From contig CALUZV010000003.1 in assembly GCA_944325345.1 (NCBI GenBank), forward strand, positions 1 through 64,000: a stretch of DNA of 64,000 bases, read 5' to 3'. The notes beneath the pieces are model-generated. The model was not told the DNA's origin and made no database searches. It saw nothing but the letters and a program-made list of their open reading frames with translations. The DNA is from an uncultured Parabacteroides sp. GTDB lineage: Bacteria; Bacteroidota; Bacteroidia; Bacteroidales; Tannerellaceae. Made by a program: the position numbers and the translations under genes. Below, one piece after another: positions 1-8,055 of this stretch (positions within the stretch are counted from its first letter, which is position 1; each line of letters begins with the position of its first letter).

Positions 1-255
1 ATCGATAGGTTGAGCTTTTCAAGGCTGTGAAAAGGCAAATCCATCGATAGGTTGAGCTTTTCAAGGCTATGAAAATGCAAATCCATCGATAGGTTGAGCT
101 TTTCAAGGCTATGAAAATGCAAATCCATCGATAGGTTGAGCTTTTCAAGGCTATGAAAATGCGAATCTATCGATAGAACAGGCTTTTCCAAGGTCTGAAA
201 AGGATTTTCTATCGTTACAAGAGACTTTTCGAGAGTTAGAAAAGCAAAATTGGCT
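1..255. repeat. 42-bp tandem palindrome array A
   Basis: Units start at 1, 43, 85, 127, 169 and 211, an exact 42-bp step; the first four are nearly identical and the last two are degenerate. Each unit holds ATCGATAG and an inverted repeat of the form CTTTTC-N8-GAAAA. The array probably continues to the left of the window. It lies upstream of the broken outer-membrane protein gene, and its stem resembles those of the arrays at 2525-2975 and 36939-37560. No gene is seen in it. Confidence 0.9.
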
Positions 256-282
256 GGTTGCCGAGTATAATCGGGACTTATG

Positions 283-356
283 AGAAAGTTTTCCTTCGCT
301 CAGTCCGGATATTTGAGGGATTATTTGTAAGTTTGTGGCCAATAAATTAATATAAA
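283..356 (+). promoter_or_regulatory. Promoter-bearing flank shared with 37541-37615
   Basis: This stretch contains the -7 box TAAGTTTG (328-335). Nearly the whole segment recurs at 37541-37615 in front of the C69 dipeptidase gene, also immediately after a CTTTTC-type palindrome array. The common core runs from ATATTTGAG through TTATTTGTAAGTTTG to CCAATAAATTAA. It is the likely promoter of the gene at 380. Confidence 0.7.
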
Positions 357-379
357 GATTTTAATATAACGACAGAGGT

Positions 380-2522
380 ATGAAATATATAATATTGTTC
401 TTTTGTATATTGCTTTCAGCAACAACTTACGCTCAAACCCTTACAGGTAGGATTATCGACCAACAGAATCAGCCGGTGTCTTTTGCAAATGTTATTGTCT
501 TGGATTCTGATTCCACTTTTATTAATGGAAATGTTTCCGGAGAAGATGGAAAATTTCAGATAGAGGTTGCGAAACAAGCCGCTTTACTCAAAATCTCTTA
601 TCTCGGCTACCAGGACCTTTTTCTGCCGATTCAAAATAAAATGGATATGGGTATTATTCAACTTCAAGAAGATGTAACTACTCTTGACGAGGTTGTGGTA
701 AAAGGAACTTTACCTGTAACGAAAATAAAAGGGGATGCAATGGTAACAAGTATTGAAAATACGGTATTGTCAAAAGTAGGTTCGGCTAACGATGTATTGC
801 AAAAGATACCCGGCGTTACAAAAAATGATAATGCTTTTACTGTTTTTGGAAAAGGAGAGCCGCTTATTTATATCAATGGTCGCGAAGTAATGAATAAAGA
901 GGAGTTGGAGCGTTTGAATTCTGACGAAATAAAGAATGTGGAATTGATAACCAATCCCGGTTCGAGATATAATGCGACGGTGAAAGCGGTAATTCGTATT
1001 CAAACAGTAAAACGACAGGGCGATGGTTTCGGTATGGATTTACGTTCTTCCTATTATCAATCTCAAAATGCGGATACATATAATCATTGGAATATAAATT
1101 ACCGACATAATAATTGGGATGTATTTGTAGATGGCTATTACAAACTGATGAACTTTGATTGGAAACAGGAATCGGAGATTGCAAATAATGTGGATGATGT
1201 TTGGACACAAACAGATGTTTCCGAAGAAAAAGTACGCGAAAACGAATTAAATTCAACATTGGGTTTTAATTATATGCCAAAAGAAAACCATTCACTCGGT
1301 ATGAAATATGATATCACAGGATATTTGGATTATAATTCAGACGTGTCGATGGAGAGTACTGTCGGTTTAAACGGGAATCGTTACGATAAATTGCATAATC
1401 AATCTCATGCCTATTATAAAAATCATCTTACTCATACTTTAAATGGCTATTATAATGGAAAGGCAGGAGATTTATCTATTAATTTGAATATCGATTATTA
1501 TAAACAATTATACGATTATAATTCAACTACTTTTGAAAATAGCGAAGACAAAGAGAATCGGGAAATCTGCTCGAAAAATCCTGTCGATAATCAATTGGCC
1601 GCCGCTAAATTGATTTTTGAATATCCCTTATTGGGTGGAAATCTATCTTTCGGCTCTGAATATACTTATACGCTTCGCTCGGATGATTATTTAAGCTATT
1701 CAGAAACATATATCCCGACTTCATATAGCAAAATTCGCGAGCACAATATCGCGGCATTTCTTGAATATCAACATGCGCTATTTTTCGGGCAATTTTCAGC
1801 CGGTCTGCGTTACGAACAATATGATATATTACAATCGTTTCACTCGTCGAATAGGTAATCCGACCTTGAAGCCGGCTATTACGCACGACATAACGCTGAC
1901 GGGAGTGTGGCGATTTTTCCAAGCAATGATCAGTTTCCAACAAAAGCCCGACCCTATTCTGCAATGGAGCAATCCGGATGCGGACGATCATTCTATAGCT
2001 ATCACCACTCACCAAAATTTTGACAAATTGCCAACCTTAAGTGCTTTACTTGCAGCTACACTGACGATTGGCTGTTGGTCTCCGACCTTTGCGATTGCCG
2101 TAACCAAACAATGGTTCGACATAACGTATGATAATCAAAAGATAAACATGAGCGACCCGATGTTGATGGCCTCTTTCAAGAATCTAATCACTCTTCCTTG
2201 GGGCTTGACTTTCGGGGCCGACTTTTCGTTCCGAGGAAAAGGGCACGTTGAGAACTTTTATAAAAATGAGAATGCATATATATGTGATATATCTCTCCAA
2301 AAGAACTTCTTAAAGGATACACTGACGGTTGAGTTGCGTGGAACAGACTTGCTTCACGAACCATATCGAAGCGGGGTAAGATATATGAATCGCTTAATGA
2401 TGTTTGGTAAGACAACTTCTGATACTCGCGAGTTTGCATTTACCCTCCGCTACAAGTTCAACATGACTCCGAGCAAGTACAAAGGGACTGGGGCGGGCGC
2501 GGAACAGAAGAGTCGGTTCTAA
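380..2522 (+). pseudogene. Outer-membrane beta-barrel (TonB-receptor-like) protein, frameshifted and internally deleted
   Basis: The first frame (380-1858) begins with a signal peptide, then a carboxypeptidase-regulatory-like beta domain (about residues 20-100), a plug-like region and the start of the outer-membrane beta-barrel family domain. It stays recognisable as far as GLRYEQ. The match then jumps to another frame (about 1820-2522) at the YYNRFTRRIGNPTLKP segment and runs to the family's usual C-terminus, KYKGTGAGAEQKSRF. In intact relatives several dozen residues normally lie between the GLRYE strand and the YxNRF...GNP strand; they are missing here. A deletion that is not a multiple of three, near 1810-1825, explains both the loss and the frameshift. 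The gene is AT-rich beside its neighbours and has repeat arrays on both sides. A sequencing error could explain the shift but not the missing segment. Confidence 0.8.
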
Positions 2523-2524
2523 TT

Positions 2525-2975
2525 TGAAATTCAAGGCTGTGAAAAGTCTAACCCTGACGAAGGTTTCAGTTTTCAAGGCCTAGAAAAGTTCAACCCTGAC
2601 GAGGTTTTTGCTTTTCGAGGGTTAGAAAATGCAAAACCTGACGAAGTTTGGGGTTTTCAAGGGTTGGAAAGTTAAAAACTGTTTAGGAATTGGCATTTTC
2701 AAGGGTCTGAAAAGGCAAATCCTGATGAAGTTTGAGGTTTTCAAGGGTCTGAAAATTAAAAACCGTTTAAAGGTTGGCTTTTCAAGGCTGTGAAAAGGAA
2801 AAACCTGACGAAGGTTGGTGTTTTCATGGCCTTGAAAGGTAAAATCCTGATGAAGGTTGGCATTTTCAAGGGTTAAAAAGTTAAAAACTGTTTAAAGGTT
2901 GGGGCTTTCGAGGCCTTGAAAAGCAAAATCCTGACGAAGGTTTCAGTTTTCAAGGCCCTGAAAAGCTAAATCTTC
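2525..2975. repeat. 42-bp tandem palindrome array B (11 units)
   Basis: TTC-AAGG cores fall at 2530, 2572, 2614, 2656, 2698, 2740, 2781, 2823, 2865, 2907 and 2949: a 42-bp step with one of 41. Each core is an inverted repeat of the type TTTTCAAGG-N5-GAAAA. A second motif resembling CCTGACGAAGG lies at the half-period. The array fills the convergent gap between the broken beta-barrel gene and the NUDIX gene. No ORF of note is present. Confidence 0.9.
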
Positions 2976-2986
2976 CTTTTAATTCT

Positions 2987-3493
2987 TCATTCCGCATCCT
3001 TCATTGCAGGGAAGAGCGCGAATTCCTTCTCAAAATTAGGCGTTAAGATGCCTTTCCCGATTGCTTCCTTGATTTCCGCGATTTTCCAGAAGCGGCAACC
3101 GTCCAGTTCCTCGGGGTCGGGGTTGAAAGGTCCTTCATAGATGGTGCGGAAGCTGTACACCAGCTCGCGCTCGATTTTCGACTCGAACAAATAGGTGCGC
3201 CAGAGCTGCGGAGTGAAATCCGTAACGCCCAATTCCTCACGCACTTCGCGACGAAGCGCTTCGTCGATGGATTCGCCGTAATCCACATGCCCGCCGACGG
3301 CCGTGTCCCATTTCCCTGGCTGGATATCCTTGCGGAGAGAACGTTTTTGGAGGAGAAGGTCGCCCGCGCGATTGAAGATATGTAGGTGGACGACGGGGTG
3401 GAGGAGTTTGCTCCCGCTGTGGCATTCCGCGCGCGTCGCTTTGCCGACGACCTCGCCCGATTCATTGACTAAAGGAAAAAATTCTGTGCTCAT
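2987..3493 (-). CDS. NUDIX hydrolase, isopentenyl-diphosphate-isomerase-like subgroup
   Basis: A 168-residue soluble protein with a full Nudix box at residues 68-90 (GG-HVDYGES-x4-LRREVREELGV), the Mg2+-binding catalytic loop that hydrolyses nucleoside diphosphates linked to another group. The N-terminus (FFPLVNESGEVVGKATR) and the VVHLHIFN strand are typical of the YfcD/IDI-like COG1443 group; the true substrate cannot be read from sequence. It starts 15 bp downstream of the topB stop on the same strand, so the two are probably co-transcribed. Confidence 0.85.
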   Translation of the reverse strand: MSTEFFPLVNESGEVVGKATRAECHSGSKLLHPVVHLHIFNRAGDLLLQKRSLRKDIQPGKWDTAVGGHVDYGESIDEALRREVREELGVTDFTPQLWRTYLFESKIERELVYSFRTIYEGPFNPDPEELDGCRFWKIAEIKEAIGKGILTPNFEKEFALFPAMKDAE

Positions 3494-3508
3494 AGCGTTT
3501 GAAAGTGA

Positions 3509-5572
3509 TTATTCTTTATTGTTGATTTCCAATTTGCTGATAATATCCGAGAGTTGCTCGTCGGAGAGGTCGCTGCCATACTGCTCGTAGCTGAGTCGGA
3601 AGGTGCAACCCGCCTTATACTCCGAGCAACCATAGGCCGTCTTGCCCCGGAGGATAGTCCCCTTCTTGCAAAGCGGGCAACGCGGCGGCGGGGCAGGCGT
3701 CTCGCGCTTTTTCCGAGGCTTCTTGGCCGTCTTGCTTTCCTTTTTCGCCGGTTTGGAAGGCTTTTCGGGTACCTGCTCGATGGTAATTTGGCGGCCGGAT
3801 TGGTCGGAGAGGACATTGAAGACGACTTGGTTCACCATTTGCTTCAGTTCGTCGAGGAAAGTCCGCGCCTCGTACGTCCCACGCTCGATTTGTCGCAACT
3901 TTTTCTCCCACAGACCGGTGAGCTCGGCACTTTTGAGCAACTCCTCGTGGATGGTGGCGATGAGTTCCTTGCCCGTCAGCGTCGGGAAGAGGTTTTTGCG
4001 TTCCTTGCGGATATAATTTCGTTTGAAAAGCGTCTCGATGATGGCGGCGCGGGTCGAGGGACGGCCGATTCCGTTCTCCTTCAGCGCGTCGCGGAGTTCG
4101 TCATTGTCCACCAGCTTCCCGGCGGTCTCCATGGCACGGAGGAGCGTCGCTTCGGTGTAAGGCTTGGGCGGGACGGTCTGTTTCTCATAAAGAATCGGCT
4201 CGTGCGGACCCGACTCGCCCTTTTGGAAGGCCGGAAGGACACCGTTCTCCTCCTCGGCGGGAGCATCGCCATCCGTATCCTTCTGTTCGAGACCGAAGAC
4301 GACGCGCCAGCCCGGACTGAGAATCTGTTTCCCGGTTACTTTGAACTCAACTTTGCCTGCCTTGCCCAAAACCGTGGTCGTGGAGATTTCGCAATCCGGA
4401 TAAAATGCCGCGATGAAGCGCCGGGCAACTAAATCGTACACACGCTTCTCTTGCTCCGAGAGGTTGCAGGCAGGGACGCCGGTCGGGATGATGGCGTGGT
4501 GGTCCGTAACCTTGGAGTTATCGAAGACGCGCTTCGTTTTCGGGAGCTTTTTGCCCTGGAGGACGGCGGTGAACTGCGTATAATCGACAAGGCCATTCAA
4601 GATATTCGGAACTTTCGGATAAATATCGTCGCTGAGGAAAGTCGTATCGACGCGGGGATAGGTCGTAACCTTCTTTTCATATAATGATTGGATAAGTTTC
4701 AATGTCTCGTCGGCAGTATAGGCAAATTTCTTGTTGCACTCGACCTGCAAGGAGGTGAGGTCGAAGAGACGCGGGGCGTATTCCTTTCCTTTCTTCTCGG
4801 AAACATCCGTAACCGTGAAGTCCGAACCCTTCACCGACTCAAGAAAGGCTTCCCCCTCTTCCTTTTTCGTAAAGCGGCCCTTGGTAGCCGAGAAAGTCGT
4901 GTTCCGATAGATAGTCTTCAGCTCCCAATACGGCTCCGGCTTGAAATTATCAATCTCCGCCTGCCGATTAACAATCAAGGCGAGCGTCGGCGTCTGTACC
5001 CGGCCGATGGAAAGCACCTGGCGGTTCTGCCCGTAGCGAAGCGTATAGAGGCGGGTCGCGTTCATCCCCAGCAACCAGTCGCCGATGGCACGGGAAAGTC
5101 CCGCCTCATAAAGCCTCGTGAATTCCGACTGCTCTTTCAGCTGCTGGAAGCCCTCGCGGATAGATTCCTCGGTCAGGGAGGAAATCCAGAGGCGGTAAAC
5201 CGGACACTTGCAGCCCGCCTTTTGCATCACCCAGCGCTGGATAAGCTCGCCCTCCTGCCCGGCATCGCCGCAGTTGATGACCATCTCGGCCTTCTGCATC
5301 AAGGATTCGATGATGTGGAACTGCTCTTCATACGTCGGGTTGCTGATGAGCTTGATACCGAAGCGCGGGGGAATCATCGGGAGCGAGGAGAGGTTCCACG
5401 ACTTCCAACTCGGAGTGTAGTCGTGCGGTTCCTTCAAGGTACAGAGGTGGCCGAACGTCCACGTAACCTGGTAGCCGTTTCCCTCGATATACCCTTTCTT
5501 TTTCTCCGTAGCGCCCAAGACAGTAGCGATTTCCCTTGCCACGCTCGGCTTTTCGGCAATGCAAACTTTCAT
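3509..5572 (-). CDS. topB: DNA topoisomerase III (type IA)
   Basis: A 687-residue type IA topoisomerase, which cuts and passes single DNA strands. The Toprim domain starts at MKVCIAEKPSVAREI; its acidic centre is GDAGQEGE (102-109), the form usual in Bacteroidetes enzymes. The IGRVQTPTLALI segment lies at 189-200. The catalytic tyrosine should be Y305 in TTYPRVDTTFLSDD. A C-terminal zinc-ribbon-like tail is at 632-660 (CPLC...C...C), after a Lys/Pro-rich linker. The -7 box TACCTTTG lies on the minus strand at 5596-5603, back to back with the promoter of the gene at 5661. The NUDIX gene follows. Confidence 0.95.
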   Translation of the reverse strand: MKVCIAEKPSVAREIATVLGATEKKKGYIEGNGYQVTWTFGHLCTLKEPHDYTPSWKSWNLSSLPMIPPRFGIKLISNPTYEEQFHIIESLMQKAEMVINCGDAGQEGELIQRWVMQKAGCKCPVYRLWISSLTEESIREGFQQLKEQSEFTRLYEAGLSRAIGDWLLGMNATRLYTLRYGQNRQVLSIGRVQTPTLALIVNRQAEIDNFKPEPYWELKTIYRNTTFSATKGRFTKKEEGEAFLESVKGSDFTVTDVSEKKGKEYAPRLFDLTSLQVECNKKFAYTADETLKLIQSLYEKKVTTYPRVDTTFLSDDIYPKVPNILNGLVDYTQFTAVLQGKKLPKTKRVFDNSKVTDHHAIIPTGVPACNLSEQEKRVYDLVARRFIAAFYPDCEISTTTVLGKAGKVEFKVTGKQILSPGWRVVFGLEQKDTDGDAPAEEENGVLPAFQKGESGPHEPILYEKQTVPPKPYTEATLLRAMETAGKLVDNDELRDALKENGIGRPSTRAAIIETLFKRNYIRKERKNLFPTLTGKELIATIHEELLKSAELTGLWEKKLRQIERGTYEARTFLDELKQMVNQVVFNVLSDQSGRQITIEQVPEKPSKPAKKESKTAKKPRKKRETPAPPPRCPLCKKGTILRGKTAYGCSEYKAGCTFRLSYEQYGSDLSDEQLSDIISKLEINNKE

Positions 5573-5595
5573 ACTTTATACCTTTTTTGAACGTG

Positions 5596-5603
5596 CAAAG
5601 GTA
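5596..5603 (-). promoter_or_regulatory. -7 box for topB
   Basis: Reads TACCTTTG on the minus strand, matching TAnnTTTG, 24 bp before the topB start. Confidence 0.7.
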
Positions 5604-5625
5604 GCGAATCGCGTCGAAAATATTG

Positions 5626-5633
5626 TACTTTTG
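5626..5633 (+). promoter_or_regulatory. -7 box for the TSCPD gene
   Basis: TACTTTTG, 28 bp before the start at 5661; it forms a divergent pair with the topB promoter. Confidence 0.7.
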
Positions 5634-5660
5634 CAGCCGATTCAATAGAAGAAGAAGAAA

Positions 5661-5927
5661 ATGCAAAGCAGACAGATTGTATATACTCCCCAGGGAGTCT
5701 GCTCGAAACTCATGATGGTCGAGCTGAATGAAAAGAACGTTATCGAAGATGTCCGCATCATCGGCGGCTGCAACGGGAACACGCAGGGCCTCTGCGCCTT
5801 GCTCAAGGGCATGGATGCGGACGAGGCCATCCGGCGCCTCGAGGGTATCGACTGCGGAGGGAAGGGAACTTCCTGTCCCGACCAGATGTCGAAGGCTCTG
5901 AAGCAGGCAAGGGCGAAAAATTCCTGA
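5661..5927 (+). CDS. TSCPD domain-containing protein (TIGR03905 type)
   Basis: An 88-residue cytosolic protein with the motif TSCPD at 70-74 and paired glycine/cysteine segments (GGCNGN at 35-40, DCGGKG at 64-69). In ribonucleotide reductases this domain is a C-terminal module; free-standing copies such as this one have no settled role. It is followed 55 bp later by mdh on the same strand and probably shares its transcript. Confidence 0.85.
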   Translation: MQSRQIVYTPQGVCSKLMMVELNEKNVIEDVRIIGGCNGNTQGLCALLKGMDADEAIRRLEGIDCGGKGTSCPDQMSKALKQARAKNS

Positions 5928-5981
5928 ACCATTTCCACCTTCGTTTGTTCTATCAAAAGACAATTTTAAATCATGTAGTCT

Positions 5982-6983
5982 ATGAATACACTAACAAATG
6001 AAAAGCTGACTATCGTCGGCGCAGCAGGTATGATTGGTTCCAACATGGCGCAGACCGCGCTCATGATGCGTTTGAGTTCCGAAGTTTGCCTCTACGACCC
6101 GTACGCTCAGGGTCTGGAAGGCGTCGCTGAGGAAATGTTCCACTGTAGTTTCGATTACGCCCACATTACTTATACCTCGGATATCAAGGAAGCCTTGACG
6201 GGCGCCAAATACGTTATCTCTTCCGGCGGCGCTGCCCGCAAGGCCGGCATGACCCGCGAGGACTTGCTGAAGGGCAACGCAAAGATTGCCGAGGACTTTG
6301 GCCGGAACATCCGCGAATATTGTCCGGACGTAAAGCACGTCGTCGTCATCTTCAACCCCGCCGATATTACCGGCTTGATTACCCTCTTATACTCCGGCTT
6401 GAAACCTTCGCAGGTTACGACCCTCGCCGCCCTCGACAGCACCCGCTTGCAGAGCGCATTGGCTAAGCACTTCGGTGTGCCCCAGGGCGAGGTCAAGAAC
6501 TGCCGCACCTACGGAGGCCACGGCGAACAGATGGCGGTCTTCGCTTCTACGGCGACGGTTGCCGGCACTCCGCTGTTGGATTTAATCGGCACCGACAAGC
6601 TCACGGCCGAGCAATGGGCGGCTATCCGTCAGGATGTCATCCAGGGCGGCAAGAAGATTATCGACCTCCGTGGCCGCTCCTCGTTCCAGAGTCCGGCGTA
6701 TGTCTCTGTCGAGATGATTCGCGCTGCGATGGGCGGCGAGGCTTTCCGCTGGCCGGCTGGTACCTACGTTCACAGCAACGGATTTGACCACATCATGATG
6801 GCGATGGAAACGACCATCGATGCCACGGGTGTCCACTACGCCGACGTCAAGGGTACGGACGAAGAGAAGGCCGAACTCGCGAAGAGCTACGAACATCTCT
6901 GCACCCTCCGCGACGAGGTTATTGGCATGGGCGTCCTCCCGCCGATTTCAGAATGGCACAACTTGAACCCGAACATTTTATAA
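5982..6983 (+). CDS. mdh: Malate dehydrogenase
   Basis: A 333-residue NAD-dependent dehydrogenase interconverting malate and oxaloacetate in the (partial) TCA cycle and the fumarate branch. The Rossmann glycine motif is at 12-20 (VGAAGMIGS). Substrate-binding arginines lie around GAARKAGMTRE (83-93), the conserved N in FNPAD at 125, and the catalytic His at H180 in TYGGHGEQM. The gene is GC-rich with no irregularities. A monooxygenase gene follows after 12 bp, suggesting one transcript. Confidence 0.93.
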   Translation: MNTLTNEKLTIVGAAGMIGSNMAQTALMMRLSSEVCLYDPYAQGLEGVAEEMFHCSFDYAHITYTSDIKEALTGAKYVISSGGAARKAGMTREDLLKGNAKIAEDFGRNIREYCPDVKHVVVIFNPADITGLITLLYSGLKPSQVTTLAALDSTRLQSALAKHFGVPQGEVKNCRTYGGHGEQMAVFASTATVAGTPLLDLIGTDKLTAEQWAAIRQDVIQGGKKIIDLRGRSSFQSPAYVSVEMIRAAMGGEAFRWPAGTYVHSNGFDHIMMAMETTIDATGVHYADVKGTDEEKAELAKSYEHLCTLRDEVIGMGVLPPISEWHNLNPNIL

Positions 6984-6995
6984 AACAACTGAAAT

Positions 6996-7271
6996 ATGAT
7001 TAGATTGAATGTATTTATCCGTGTGGATGAAGCAAAGCGGGCAGAAGTTTTAGCTATCGCCAAAGAGTTGGTTGCCGCTTCATTGAAAGATAATGGCTGC
7101 GTGGCCTACGATGTATTCGAGAGTGCGACGCGCCCGGATGTCCTGATGATCTGCGAGACTTGGAAGGACCAAGCTTGCCTCGACGTACACATGAAGGCTC
7201 CGCATTTCACGACCATGGTTCCCCAGATCGAAGCGTTGGCTGAGATGAAGCTCGAACAGTTTTCCTTTTAA
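6996..7271 (+). CDS. Antibiotic biosynthesis monooxygenase (ABM) domain protein
   Basis: A 91-residue single-domain protein of the YgiN/quinol-monooxygenase-like ferredoxin fold. It shows the typical pattern of N-terminal strand (IRLNVFIRVDEAKR), YDVFES, and MICETWKDQACLDVHMKAPHF, with a C-terminal strand. Members act on small quinones or aromatics, or protect against aldehydes; the substrate is unknown. It is the last gene before a strong bidirectional terminator and probably co-transcribed with mdh. Confidence 0.85.
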   Translation: MIRLNVFIRVDEAKRAEVLAIAKELVAASLKDNGCVAYDVFESATRPDVLMICETWKDQACLDVHMKAPHFTTMVPQIEALAEMKLEQFSF

Positions 7272-7290
7272 TTAGAGCGTAAAGCAATGC

Positions 7291-7325
7291 GAAGGCGTGT
7301 CGGTTTCCCCGGCACGCCTTTTTTC
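7291..7325. terminator. Bidirectional intrinsic terminator
   Basis: The stem AAGGCGTG-CGG pairs with CCGGCACGCCTT and is followed by a T run. It sits between two convergent genes (ABM protein ending at 7271, HAD phosphatase ending at 7335) and can serve both. Confidence 0.85.
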
Positions 7326-7334
7326 GCGTCTTTC

Positions 7335-7982
7335 CTATTCAAACCATGCTTGGAAGTCCCGGACAGTCTTGCCCTCGAGGTTTGGGATTACCCGTTCGGT
7401 CTTCTCCTTCAGTTTCCCGGCCTCATTCGTCGTGGCGAGGGCGACGACACGCATCCCCGCTGCCTTGGCGGCCTCAATCCCGGCAAAGGAATCCTCGAAG
7501 ACGAGGCACGCCGACGGTTTCGCCCCCAGTTTCTTCGCCGCGAGCAGGTAGCAGTCCGGCGCCGGCTTCCCGTGCTCGATCATGTCGGCGGTAACGATGG
7601 CATCGAACAGTCCGACGATGCCCATTTCCCGGAACGCCCGTTCCATCTTGATGTCGTCCGAACTCGTGGCCAGCGCCACCGGAATCCCGTTTGCCTTCAG
7701 CTCGCGGACGAACTCCAGCGAGCCGGGTATCGGGGGAAAGGGGATATCCTCGTGGTCGAACTTATTCGATTCCTGGGCGATGCGCTGCCGGGTTTCTTCC
7801 GTCCGGTCGGCAAAGTATTTGGCCAGGATGTGCGGGAGAGTCGTCCCTTTGATGACCCCGGCAAAGTGGGGAATGCCGGTCTCGTACCGCTCGCCCATCT
7901 CGTCCCAAAACACATCGTAATACCGTTCCGTGTCGGCCAGCACGCCGTCGAAATCGAAGATTGCATACTTCTTTTCTTCCAT
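7335..7982 (-). CDS. HAD-family phosphatase, beta-phosphoglucomutase-like (subfamily IA)
   Basis: 215 residues from the start at 7982. Motif I is DFDGVLAD with nucleophile D10 and acid/base D12; motif II is ATSSDD; the motif III lysine lies in KPAPDCYLLAAKKLG; motif IV is VFEDSFAGIEAA. A helical cap is inserted after motif I. Such enzymes dephosphorylate or isomerise sugar phosphates. An in-frame upstream ATG at 8075 was rejected: it would add 31 residues and run through the promoter of this gene (8013-8020) and that of the divergent GT39 gene. Confidence 0.87.
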   Translation of the reverse strand: MEEKKYAIFDFDGVLADTERYYDVFWDEMGERYETGIPHFAGVIKGTTLPHILAKYFADRTEETRQRIAQESNKFDHEDIPFPPIPGSLEFVRELKANGIPVALATSSDDIKMERAFREMGIVGLFDAIVTADMIEHGKPAPDCYLLAAKKLGAKPSACLVFEDSFAGIEAAKAAGMRVVALATTNEAGKLKEKTERVIPNLEGKTVRDFQAWFE

Positions 7983-8012
7983 CTGTCTTTCGTTTATCTG
8001 AAAATTTGCGGG

Positions 8013-8020
8013 CAAAAATA
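8013..8020 (-). promoter_or_regulatory. -7 box for the HAD gene
   Basis: Reads TATTTTTG on the minus strand, 31 bp before the start at 7982; it supports the shorter start. Confidence 0.6.
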
Positions 8021-8033
8021 GGAAAATAATCTC

Positions 8034-8041
8034 TACTTTTG
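8034..8041 (+). promoter_or_regulatory. -7 box for the GT39 gene
   Basis: TACTTTTG, 15 bp before the ATG at 8056 and 33 bp before the alternative ATG at 8074. The longer distance is more usual, which mildly favours the second start. Confidence 0.65.
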
Positions 8042-8055
8042 CGCCATCTTGTAGA

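Noticed and set aside
2525..2975. Array B as an ordinary terminator cluster
   Set aside because: Hairpins are evenly phased over 11 units and recur in promoter-side and divergent gaps elsewhere, which terminators would not explain.
4688..5590. 300-codon frame antisense to topB
   Set aside because: Antisense shadow of an intact topoisomerase gene.
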